A stretch of 11,741 nt of DNA from the NCBI GenBank assembly GCA_002707915.1, contig PAOE01000026.1:1-11741 (forward strand), given 5' to 3'. Of the stretch, positions 1 to 7,013 are shown piece by piece; the first letter of the stretch is position 1; every line of letters starts with the position of its first letter. The notes below the pieces were generated by a model that made no database searches, was not told the DNA's origin, and saw nothing but the letters and a program-made list of their open reading frames with translations. This DNA comes from Gammaproteobacteria bacterium. Its GTDB lineage: Bacteria > Pseudomonadota > Gammaproteobacteria > Magnimaribacterales > Magnimaribacteraceae. Both the position numbers and the translations under genes were made by a program.

Positions 1-630
1 TTTACCTGTTGCTTCTGATTGCGAATCTAAGATTGATTCAACTCTCTCAGTTCGTGTGTATCCAGGGCAAACAGTATTTACTGTAATTCCATCAGGAGCA
101 ATTTCATCTGATAAGGCCTTAGCCCATCCAAGTATTCCCATTCTTAAACTGTTCGATAGGAATAATCCGGTAACTGGGGTTTTCACAGAAACTGATGAAA
201 TATTTATTATTCGCCCCCATTGTTTTTTTTTCATGTCGGGTATTACAAGTTTTGATAATCTCAAACATGACATCATTGTCGAATTAAAGGCTTTTTGCCA
301 ATCGGTATCTTCGAGATTTTCGAAGGTGCTTGGCGGCGGGCCGCCTGTGTTATTGACCAATATATCTATTGAACCTAAGTAATCTTTTGCATCTTTGTAG
401 AGTTTCGTTATTTCTTCAGGAATATCTAAGTTAGCTTCTATAGCTATGATTTTTATTTTATCGTCAACCTTTTCCTGTATTTCTTGTTTACAAGCATTTA
501 TTTTTTGTTGGTCTCTTGAGCATATTGCAAGATTTACTCCCTCTGAAGCTAGGTCTAATGCAGCAGCCTTGCCCAATCCTTGACTAGACGCACAAACAAG
601 AGCATTTTTATTTTTTAGATTAAGATTCAT
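1..630 (-). CDS. Atypical short-chain dehydrogenase/reductase (SDR), C-terminus cut by window edge
   Basis: The visible part is 210 codons, starting with ATG at 630-628 and open to the left edge; a usual SDR is about 250-260 residues, so about 50 are missing. It has a Rossmann-type start (residues 9-22, NALVCASSQGLGKA), an NNTGGPPP segment near residue 94 in place of the usual NNAG, an IINISS strand, and a PGYTRTER segment after strand 6. The usual TGxxxGxG is changed (CASSQGLG), and the YxxxK catalytic pair appears replaced: aligning the helix before GWAKAL gives Ser and Arg where Tyr and Lys are expected. The GGPPP plus SNxxR pattern recalls the putative beta-ketoacyl-ACP-reductase-like SDR subgroup known for poor cofactor and catalytic motifs. 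A cytosolic NAD(P)-dependent reductase is the default guess; substrate unknown. No signal peptide and no clear Shine-Dalgarno sequence. It is divergent from the serine hydrolase gene and probably functionally separate. Confidence 0.9.
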   Translation of the reverse strand, partial: MNLNLKNKNALVCASSQGLGKAAALDLASEGVNLAICSRDQQKINACKQEIQEKVDDKIKIIAIEANLDIPEEITKLYKDAKDYLGSIDILVNNTGGPPPSTFENLEDTDWQKAFNSTMMSCLRLSKLVIPDMKKKQWGRIINISSVSVKTPVTGLFLSNSLRMGILGWAKALSDEIAPDGITVNTVCPGYTRTERVESILDSQSEATGK

Positions 631-636
631 TTTTAT

Positions 637-665
637 TTAAAACTTTTGTGTCAAAGTATCATAAT
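637..665 (+). promoter_or_regulatory. Possible sigma70 promoter for the serine hydrolase-ggt-ggt unit
   Basis: A -35-like TTAAAA (637-642) and a -10-like CATAAT (660-665) are separated by 17 bases. This would start transcription near 672 and leave a leader of about 40 bases that contains the GGGGA ribosome-binding site at 700-704. A rival pair, TTGAGT (668-673) and TATAAA (690-695), has a 16-base spacer but would leave almost no leader. The spacer is so AT-rich that such matches are easy to find by chance. Confidence 0.3.
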
Positions 666-684
666 AATTGAGTATTATTGTCTA
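655..684 (-). promoter_or_regulatory. Possible promoter for the SDR gene
   Basis: On the minus strand TAGACA (684-679) resembles a -35 box. It is followed by TATGAT (663-658, spacer 15) or GATACT (660-655, spacer 18) as -10 boxes. It overlaps the proposed plus-strand promoter, as expected for a 78-base divergent spacer. This is a weak call based only on hexamer resemblance. Confidence 0.22.
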
Positions 685-699
685 GCTAATATAAAAATT

Positions 700-704
700 G
701 GGGA
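700..704 (+). promoter_or_regulatory. Ribosome-binding site GGGGA deciding the serine hydrolase start
   Basis: GGGGA lies 4 bases before ATG 709 and 7 bases before ATG 712. The receptor gene on the other strand uses the same GGGGA with a 6-base gap, which favours 712 slightly. A longer open frame back to a TTG at 646 is not supported, because it would add residues before an otherwise normal signal peptide. Confidence 0.5.
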
Positions 705-711
705 ATTTATG

Positions 712-2091
712 ATGAGATTTGTGTCGAAAGGGATTTTACTTTATCTGGTTTTGATAAGCTTTTATCTTTATCCCAATTCCTATGAAGCCTCTGCATCTGG
801 GATGTCATATGAGAGACTTCAAAAAATTGCCCCCACTTTAAATGAGCTATATTTGAAGACTGGAAAATTTCCAGGTTTCATCTCAGCTGTTGCCAGGAAA
901 GGTAAAGTGGTTCACTACGAGACTTTAGGCTTTGCTGATATTGAGACAGGAGAAAGTTTAAAAAGAGACTCTCTCTTTAGAATTTATTCAATGAGCAAGC
1001 CAATTACTGGAGTTGCTCTTATGATTCTATTGGAAGAGGGCAAAGTAAGATTGAATGATCCTGTTTCTTTGTATATTCCTGAGTTTGGAGAGACAAAAGT
1101 TCTGGTCTTAAAGGATGATGGTAATTCTGAATTAGTTGATCAGAAGAAAAAAATGACGATTAGAGATTTGGCAACTCATACTTCGGGCCTTGCTTACGAC
1201 TTCACTGCAAATAAAGAGCTTGCCAAAATATATCGAGAAAATAATCTCAGCCCATATTTCTCGATAAGCAATATCACTAAAGAAAATCTAGCGAGTGGAA
1301 TGATTAATGCAGAAAAGCCTTACGATGATATATGTGATTTTGCTGAAACATTAGCAACAAAAGCACCTTTGATGCATCAACCTTCAGAAAATTACACTTA
1401 TTCTGTTGGTATGGATGTTCTTGGCTGTGTGATCGAGAGAGCTTCAGGTATTCGCTTCGATCAATTTCTTGAACAAAAGATTTTTAAGCCACTCAATATG
1501 AACGATACTTTTTTTACAGTTCCTGAATCAAAAAAAGACAGATTTACAAGCTTATATGCAGAAATAAAAGATCTCAGAAGATTTTTCCCTGAATTAGATC
1601 AGAGCCTTCCGAAGGATTTGACTATGTTGCGGGTTGACACTAAAAAAATGAGTCCTTATTTTCAGGAAGCCACAGTATTTGATGGTGGATCTGGCCTAGT
1701 TTCTTCAACGGAAGATTATTTAAAATTTGCTCAAATGTTACTTAACGGGGGAGTGCTTGGAGATCAAAGAATCATAAGCAGAAAGTCAGTTGAGCTGATG
1801 TCTGGAAATCATTTGCCAGATTCCTTTTCCTCGGATGCCTATCTAGAAACAGCAGGGGGTTATAGGCGCGGTGCTGGCATTGGATTAACTGTTGGTGTTT
1901 TGACTGACCCTGCAAAAGCAGGTCAATATGGCTCCAAGGGAATGTTTTTTTGGGGAGGAGCAGCTTCTACTATTTTTTGGATAGATCCTGAAGAAGATCT
2001 TGTGGCTGTATTGATGACTCAAGTTCTTGGTAGTTCGGAGCGTTTAAGAGAAACTTATTCAGCACTTGTCTATCAAGCAATTGATGACTAA
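712..2091 (+). CDS. Secreted serine hydrolase, beta-lactamase fold (family VIII esterase / class C-like)
   Basis: About 459 residues. The first 27 or so form a signal peptide (RFVSKG, then a hydrophobic stretch to YEASA), so the enzyme should act in the periplasm. The serine-lysine pair is SMSK, with Ser93 as nucleophile and Lys96 as general base; the family's LATHTSGL segment follows. The second motif is Tyr230 in YSVGMDVLG, where class C beta-lactamases have YxN. The third is W414-G-G in FFWGGAAST instead of KTG. YSx plus WGG is typical of family VIII carboxylesterases such as EstB and related D-aminopeptidase-like proteins, so ester, amide or peptide hydrolysis is more likely than beta-lactam resistance; substrate unknown. 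The start could be ATG 709 or 712. The stop lies 9 bases before the first gamma-glutamyltransferase, so the three genes are probably one operon. Confidence 0.9.
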   Translation: MRFVSKGILLYLVLISFYLYPNSYEASASGMSYERLQKIAPTLNELYLKTGKFPGFISAVARKGKVVHYETLGFADIETGESLKRDSLFRIYSMSKPITGVALMILLEEGKVRLNDPVSLYIPEFGETKVLVLKDDGNSELVDQKKKMTIRDLATHTSGLAYDFTANKELAKIYRENNLSPYFSISNITKENLASGMINAEKPYDDICDFAETLATKAPLMHQPSENYTYSVGMDVLGCVIERASGIRFDQFLEQKIFKPLNMNDTFFTVPESKKDRFTSLYAEIKDLRRFFPELDQSLPKDLTMLRVDTKKMSPYFQEATVFDGGSGLVSSTEDYLKFAQMLLNGGVLGDQRIISRKSVELMSGNHLPDSFSSDAYLETAGGYRRGAGIGLTVGVLTDPAKAGQYGSKGMFFWGGAASTIFWIDPEEDLVAVLMTQVLGSSERLRETYSALVYQAIDD

Positions 2092-2100
2092 CCGAGAGAT

Positions 2101-3816
2101 ATGAAAGGGTATTGCATAATTATTTTTGCTTGTTTGCTATCGCCGCTTGGCGTGGTTTCTGAATTACCAATTATTGAATATAAATCTATTCATCATCCGG
2201 TTATAAGCAAAACTGGAATGGTTGTCTCCCAAAGAGAGATTGCAAGTAAAGTTGGGGCTGAAATTTTACGAAAAGGGGGTAATGCAGTTGATGCTGCAGT
2301 TGCAACCGGCTTAGCTTTAGCAGTTGTATTGCCACGGGCAGGCAATATTGGTGGGGGAGGTTTTATGTTGGTCTATCTGAAAGATTTAGATAAAACTATC
2401 GCAATAGATTATAGAGAAAAAGCTCCAAAAGCAGCTTACAGAGACTTATTTTTAGATGAAAAGGGTAATTACGACAGGAAAAAAGCGCAATTTTCATTAC
2501 TCTCAGCAGGAGTTCCAGGAACCGTAGCCGGTTTACATCTCGCCTTGATCAAATACGGCACCATGAGCTGGGAAGAAGTTATTGAGCCTGCTATTACTTT
2601 AGCTAAGGACGGTTTTCCTATTCCTCATGATTTAGCAAATATTCTTGCTTCTGAGAATTACAAAAAAAGACTTACTTCTACAGCTGCTGGTTCAAAATCA
2701 TTTTATAAAAAAGGTCTCAAGAATTATGTTGCAGGGGAAATATTGATACAAAAAGATTTAGCATGGTCTCTAGGACAACTAAAGGACTTTGGTCCAAAGG
2801 CGTTTTATGAAGGAGAAATTGCAAAAAAAATAGTTCAAGAAATGAAAAAAAACGGAGGCTTGATTACATTGCAAGATCTCAAAAATTATAGACCTGTAGA
2901 ACGAGAACCTGTTAAAGGCACATATCGTGGATACGACATTATTTCTATGCCGCCAGCAAGTTCAGGAGGTATTCATTTAATTCAGATGCTGAATATGCTT
3001 GAACAATTTCCTTTAAAAGATCTAGGATTTGGTAGTGCAAAAACAATTCATTTAATGGCCGAGGTAATGAAAAGAGCTTATTCAGACCGAAGTAAACACC
3101 TTGGTGATATGGATTTTTATGCTGTTCCTTTTGGTTTAATGAATAAAGATTATGCATCAAAGTTAAACGAAAAAATCTCCATTGATCAGGTAACCCCTTC
3201 AAAAGACATAAATCCAGGTGATCCTTATCCTTATGAAAGTCCTGATACAACTCATTTTTCAGTGATGGATAAATACGGAAACGTTGTTTCTAATACCTAT
3301 ACTTTAAATTTTTCTTATGGCTCCGGTATTGTCATACCCGGAACAGGAATGTTAATCAATAATGAGATGGATGACTTTTCTTCGAAACCAGGTGTTCCTA
3401 ATGGTTACGGCCTTTTAGGTTCTGAAGCTAATTCTATCCAAGGAGATAAAAGACCCTTAAGTTCCATGACTCCAACTATAATTTTTAAAGATAAGAATCC
3501 TTATTTTGTGCTAGGAAGTCCTGGGGGAAGTAGAATTATAACAACCGTATTACAAGTTGCATTGAATGTAATGGAACATGATATGAATATAGCTCAAGCT
3601 GTGAATAGTCCTCGCATGCACCATCAATGGCTTCCTGAAGTGTTGATGCTCGAGGATGGCTTTAGTCCAGATACAATAGAAATTTTAGAGGATAAAGGCT
3701 ACCAAATTTATCCTTCTCGAACTATGGGGAGCGTTCAAGCAATAGTCAAAGAAGGTGATTATTTTTACGGAGCTGCTGATCCAAGAAGGCCTGACTCAGG
3801 CGCTGTTGCGCCTTAA
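2101..3816 (+). CDS. ggt: Gamma-glutamyltransferase (gamma-glutamyltranspeptidase) precursor, canonical active site
   Basis: 571 residues, close to E. coli Ggt (580). A signal peptide of about 20 residues (CIIIFACLLSPLGVVS) sends it to the periplasm. Family enzymes self-cleave before a threonine to give large and small subunits; here the cut is predicted before Thr383 in SPDTTHFSV. It transfers or hydrolyses the gamma-glutamyl group of glutathione and related peptides. The residues equivalent to known E. coli substrate contacts are all present: Arg105 (Arg114), Asn403 (Asn411), Glu422 (Gln430, Glu in the human enzyme), Asp425 (Asp433), Ser454-Ser455 (462-463) and Gly475-Gly476 (483-484). A lid-loop-like PGVPNGYGLLG follows. 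This should be a true gamma-glutamyl enzyme. GAGAG lies just 2 bases before the ATG, so translation may depend on the upstream gene; the signal peptide supports this start. A second paralogue follows after 3 bases. Confidence 0.96.
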   Translation: MKGYCIIIFACLLSPLGVVSELPIIEYKSIHHPVISKTGMVVSQREIASKVGAEILRKGGNAVDAAVATGLALAVVLPRAGNIGGGGFMLVYLKDLDKTIAIDYREKAPKAAYRDLFLDEKGNYDRKKAQFSLLSAGVPGTVAGLHLALIKYGTMSWEEVIEPAITLAKDGFPIPHDLANILASENYKKRLTSTAAGSKSFYKKGLKNYVAGEILIQKDLAWSLGQLKDFGPKAFYEGEIAKKIVQEMKKNGGLITLQDLKNYRPVEREPVKGTYRGYDIISMPPASSGGIHLIQMLNMLEQFPLKDLGFGSAKTIHLMAEVMKRAYSDRSKHLGDMDFYAVPFGLMNKDYASKLNEKISIDQVTPSKDINPGDPYPYESPDTTHFSVMDKYGNVVSNTYTLNFSYGSGIVIPGTGMLINNEMDDFSSKPGVPNGYGLLGSEANSIQGDKRPLSSMTPTIIFKDKNPYFVLGSPGGSRIITTVLQVALNVMEHDMNIAQAVNSPRMHHQWLPEVLMLEDGFSPDTIEILEDKGYQIYPSRTMGSVQAIVKEGDYFYGAADPRRPDSGAVAP

Positions 3817-3819
3817 TTC

Positions 3820-5514
3820 ATGAGAAGACTTCTAACTACATTTATATGTTTTTCCCTGATGTCTTCTTTATCGGCAAGAACTCAAACAACTTTAGACTAT
3901 CAGAGTATAAGTCACCCAGTAATTGGAGAAAATTTCATGGTTTCTACTCAGAATAGGTATGCAACTGAGATTGGTTATGAGATTTTAAAAAAAGGAGGCA
4001 ATGCTGTTGACGCAGCAGTGGCAGTGGGCTTTGCTCTAGCTGTAACACTTCCCAGAGCAGGAAACTTAGGGGGAGGGGGTTTCATTCTCATTTATGAGAA
4101 GGAAACTCAAAAGGTTTCTTCGATAGATTATCGCTCGGCAGCACCAGTGGCTGCTAAAAGCGAGATGTTCATATCTGATAATAAAGTACAAAGATTTGGC
4201 CATCTTGTGAATGCAGTTCCTGGATCTGTCGCTGGTCTTCTCAAGGCTCATAAAGATCATGGAAGTTTACCCTTACCTGAACTTCTGAAGCCCTCAATTG
4301 AACTTGCAAGAGAGGGTTTTGAGGTAAGTTATGACCTCAATTATGTCCTTGAGTGGGGCAAAGAATCCATGTTGATGAATGAAACTTCTAAAAAAAAGTT
4401 TTATGACCAATCCTTAGAACCTGTAAAGGTAAAATCTATCTTCAAACAACCTTTACTTTCCAAAACTATAGAGAAGATTGCTATGAATGGTAAAGAAGCA
4501 TTTTATGAAGGAGAAATTGCTAAGTGGATAGTAGATGAATCTCTATCTAATGGAGGTTTTATAACCATTCAGGATATGTCTTCATATGAAGCGAAATACC
4601 GAAAACCACTGGTGACTTCCTACCGTGGCTATAAAATTGTGACTATGGGTCCGGCTGCGAGTGGAGGTTTAGTTCTACTTCAAACACTGAACATAATGGA
4701 AAACTTTGACCTGAAAGAATCTGGCCACAACTCTGCTGAAACGATACATATTTTATCAGAAGCAATGCAAAGAGCTTTTGCTGATAGAGCTAAATATCAT
4801 GGTGATCCAGATTTTTATGATGTACCCGTTTCAGAGATGCTGAACAAAGAATATTCCAAAGAAAGGGCACTTACTATTGGCAATAAAAGATCGAAAGACG
4901 GAGAGATATATCCGGGTGATATAAAGAAATATGATGAAAGTCCTGATACGACACATTATTCAATTATCGATTCTTATGGAAATGCTGTTTCAAATACTTA
5001 TACCTTAGGTTCTTCTTTTGGCTCAGGTGTAACCGTTTCAAAAGGAGGATTCTTGATGAATAATCAAATGAGAAATTTTTCTCATTTTTATGGTACTGAA
5101 GAAAATACATTTGGTTCAAGTGAAGCAAATAGATTAGAGCCTGGTAAGAGGATGATAAGTACCCAAACACCCACATTGGTCTTTGATAAAGATGATAATC
5201 TTATGATGATACTTGGCTCTCCTGGGGGTGGAAGAATTCCAAATATAATTACACAAGTAATTAGTAATGTAATTGATCATGGATTAAGTTTTACGGAAGC
5301 TGTTATGGCACCAAGAATTAATCAAAGGCTTGAGGGTAAATTACAGCTTGAAAATGGGTTTAGTCCCGACACAATAAAGCTACTGACTGAAAAAGAACAT
5401 ACGCCTGAAAGTTCAATGACTATGGGCAGTGTACAAGCAGTATTTCTTGAGAATGAAAAGCTTTACGGTGTATCAGACACAAGAAGACCTGGATCAGCTT
5501 CAATGGGAGACTAA
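3820..5514 (+). CDS. Gamma-glutamyltransferase-fold enzyme with altered gamma-glutamyl pocket (possible acylase)
   Basis: 564 residues and clearly paralogous to the gene before it along its whole length (for example EAFYEGEIAK and DTTHYS). A signal peptide (MRRLLTTFICFSLMSSLSA) predicts a periplasmic enzyme. Self-cleavage is expected before Thr377, giving subunits of about 350 and 188 residues after signal removal. Arg105, Ser447 and the GSPGGGR glycines are kept, so the nucleophile and the carboxylate-binding side look sound. The alpha-amino side does not: E. coli Asn411 is Gly397 and Asp433 is Asn419, with only Gln416 (Gln430) left; Ser463 is Thr448, and the lid region differs and is one residue shorter. 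Changing Asp433 to Asn in E. coli Ggt is reported to give glutaryl-7-ACA (cephalosporin) acylase activity, so a group without the amino function is plausible here. It starts 3 bases after the previous stop without a visible Shine-Dalgarno, suggesting translational coupling. Confidence 0.93.
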   Translation: MRRLLTTFICFSLMSSLSARTQTTLDYQSISHPVIGENFMVSTQNRYATEIGYEILKKGGNAVDAAVAVGFALAVTLPRAGNLGGGGFILIYEKETQKVSSIDYRSAAPVAAKSEMFISDNKVQRFGHLVNAVPGSVAGLLKAHKDHGSLPLPELLKPSIELAREGFEVSYDLNYVLEWGKESMLMNETSKKKFYDQSLEPVKVKSIFKQPLLSKTIEKIAMNGKEAFYEGEIAKWIVDESLSNGGFITIQDMSSYEAKYRKPLVTSYRGYKIVTMGPAASGGLVLLQTLNIMENFDLKESGHNSAETIHILSEAMQRAFADRAKYHGDPDFYDVPVSEMLNKEYSKERALTIGNKRSKDGEIYPGDIKKYDESPDTTHYSIIDSYGNAVSNTYTLGSSFGSGVTVSKGGFLMNNQMRNFSHFYGTEENTFGSSEANRLEPGKRMISTQTPTLVFDKDDNLMMILGSPGGGRIPNIITQVISNVIDHGLSFTEAVMAPRINQRLEGKLQLENGFSPDTIKLLTEKEHTPESSMTMGSVQAVFLENEKLYGVSDTRRPGSASMGD

Positions 5515-6959
5515 AGTAAAAAATAAGGCACTAGTACTACAGAGACAAAAGATACAATTAGAATCCCCAAAATATTCACAAGAAATCCAGCTCTAGCCAT
5601 TTCTGGAACTCTAATCAATCCTGAACCAAAAACAATTGCATTTGGTGGCGTAGCAACAGGAAGCATAAAGGCGCAACTTGCAGCAAGTCCTACTGCTGCT
5701 GTTAGGAGAATGGGGTTAAAGTCAGATTGTATAGCGACAGCCGCCACGACCGGTAGAAAAGTTGCAGTAGTAGCAAGATTAGAAGTTAGCTCAGTTAAAA
5801 AAAGTATCATGGTCACTGTTATTACAACCAATAAAACTAAACTTATACCTTCCGGTAGCAAGTTGCCAATCCAAATTGCAAGACCTGTCGTTTGAACTGC
5901 ATTTGCTAGACTTAAACCTCCACCAAATAATACCAACAGACCCCAAGGCACATTTTCTTGTGCATCCTTCCAGTCGAGTAAGGATCCCTTGGTCTCCTTG
6001 CTACCGCTTGGAATTAAGAAAAGAGCAAGCGAAGCTATCATTGCAATACCTGCATCGGACAAACCACTCAATAAGCTGAAGTCATCTAATAGAGTTCTTA
6101 GCATCCAAGCCAAAGCAGTAAGAACAAATACTATTAAAACTTTCATTTCATTTGAACTTAAGTTTCCCAATTCATTTTTCATTTTAATTAGCAAGTCTTT
6201 TGTAGCAGATGATGTTTCAAAATTAACTTTAAAAATAACCTTCGTAAGAATAAACCAACAACCTGGTAGCATTACACAGCTTAGAGGGACGCCTACTTTC
6301 ATCCAATCAATAAAACTAATGTCCAAATCATAATTATCAGCCATAAATGCAGCCAGCATGCCATTTGGTCCAGTTCCAATTAAAGTGGACATACCTCCTA
6401 TAGTTGCTCCGTAAGCAATACCGAGCAGAAGAGCTAATTGAAAGGAATTAAGTTCCTGAGTGCTTGTATCTTTCACGGTTTCTTTTACCACAGTTATCAC
6501 TGCCAAACCGATGGGCAAAAGCATTATAGTAGTGGCAGTATTCATGACCCACATGCTAATAACAGCTGCGGTTATCATAAAGCCTAAAATCAACGAAGAG
6601 CCTTTCGACCCTGCGTTGTTAAGGACTAATAATGCTATCCTTTTATGTAAGTCCCATTTCTGTATAGCTGTGGCTAGTAAAAAACCACCCAAAAATAAAA
6701 AAACTATTTTATTAGCATAGGGATTAGCTGCTTCTTGAATATCAACCACTCCCAACATAGGAAATATCGCAAGAGGAACAAAAGCAGTGACAGCTACAGG
6801 AACTGCTTCCGTAGCCCACCATGTCCCCATGAGCAAAAAAATAGCAGCAGTTCTTTGTGCCTCAACGGACAATCCTTCTGGATTAGGAAGAATTAGCACA
6901 ATAATTGCTAATGTAAGTCCTAGCAGAAAACCTTTGTTATTGAATGCGAAATTTATCAC
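5511..6959 (-). CDS. DASS/SLC13-family dicarboxylate:sodium symporter
   Basis: 482 residues, strongly hydrophobic, with roughly a dozen membrane segments or hairpins, the usual size for the divalent anion:sodium symporter family (VcINDY, SdcS). Family marks include TWWATEAVP (46-54), GATIGGMSTLIGTGPN (184-199) and PVATPPNAIVFGSG (from 434). These carriers bring C4-C6 dicarboxylates, or sometimes sulfate or citrate, across the inner membrane with sodium. The two hairpin-tip SNT motifs that hold substrate and sodium in VcINDY are altered: Met139-Asn140-Thr141 and Ser393-Asn394-Leu395. The start is GTG at 6959-6957; an in-frame TAA at 6965-6963 rules out a longer form and the next Met is residue 44. 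Its stop overlaps that of the second gamma-glutamyltransferase by 4 bases. It follows the receptor gene on the same strand, with a terminator between them. Substrate is not readable from sequence; glutarate, succinate or glutamate-like acids are candidates. Confidence 0.92.
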   Translation of the reverse strand: MINFAFNNKGFLLGLTLAIIVLILPNPEGLSVEAQRTAAIFLLMGTWWATEAVPVAVTAFVPLAIFPMLGVVDIQEAANPYANKIVFLFLGGFLLATAIQKWDLHKRIALLVLNNAGSKGSSLILGFMITAAVISMWVMNTATTIMLLPIGLAVITVVKETVKDTSTQELNSFQLALLLGIAYGATIGGMSTLIGTGPNGMLAAFMADNYDLDISFIDWMKVGVPLSCVMLPGCWFILTKVIFKVNFETSSATKDLLIKMKNELGNLSSNEMKVLIVFVLTALAWMLRTLLDDFSLLSGLSDAGIAMIASLALFLIPSGSKETKGSLLDWKDAQENVPWGLLVLFGGGLSLANAVQTTGLAIWIGNLLPEGISLVLLVVITVTMILFLTELTSNLATTATFLPVVAAVAIQSDFNPILLTAAVGLAASCAFMLPVATPPNAIVFGSGLIRVPEMARAGFLVNILGILIVSFVSVVLVPYFLL

Positions 6960-6973
6960 TCGTTAATTCTAAG

Positions 6974-7001
6974 AAAAAAAGGGAGCAAATGCTCCCTTTT
7001 T
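6974..7001 (-). terminator. Rho-independent terminator after the TonB-dependent receptor gene
   Basis: A GGGAGC/GCTCCC stem with a 4-base loop (AAAT on the plus strand) is flanked by A and T tracts, so the pairing can extend to 11 base pairs (6976-6986 with 6991-7001). On the minus strand the hairpin is followed by seven T residues. It begins 13 bases after the receptor stop and ends about 14 bases before the GTG of the symporter. The T tract on the other side makes it formally bidirectional, but no plus-strand gene ends here. Confidence 0.88.
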
Positions 7002-7013
7002 GTCATGTAAACA

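Noticed and set aside
56-382. Plus-strand open frame inside the SDR gene
   Set aside because: It lies opposite a clear SDR coding frame and its protein shows no recognisable motif.
649-654. Perfect minus-strand TTGACA as the SDR -35 box
   Set aside because: A 17-base spacer would put the -10 box inside the start codon, and the nearest TTAAAT is only 8 bases away.
646-711. Longer serine hydrolase beginning with TTG at 646
   Set aside because: The extra residues precede a complete signal peptide, no ribosome-binding site supports TTG 646, and GGGGA at 700-704 points to ATG 709 or 712.
712-5514. Beta-lactam resistance locus (beta-lactamase plus cephalosporin acylase)
   Set aside because: The serine hydrolase lacks YxN and KTG, and an altered GGT pocket alone does not show antibiotic activity. 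It remains a formal possibility only.
2101-5514. The two GGT frames as one gene split by a frameshift
   Set aside because: Each has its own signal peptide, full-length GGT domain, catalytic threonine and C-terminus.
5710-6720. Several plus-strand open frames opposite the symporter, and minus-strand ones opposite the GGT genes (2945-3250, 4066-4260, 4964-5176)
   Set aside because: All are antisense to well-supported coding frames with conserved family motifs and have no ribosome-binding site or recognisable domain.
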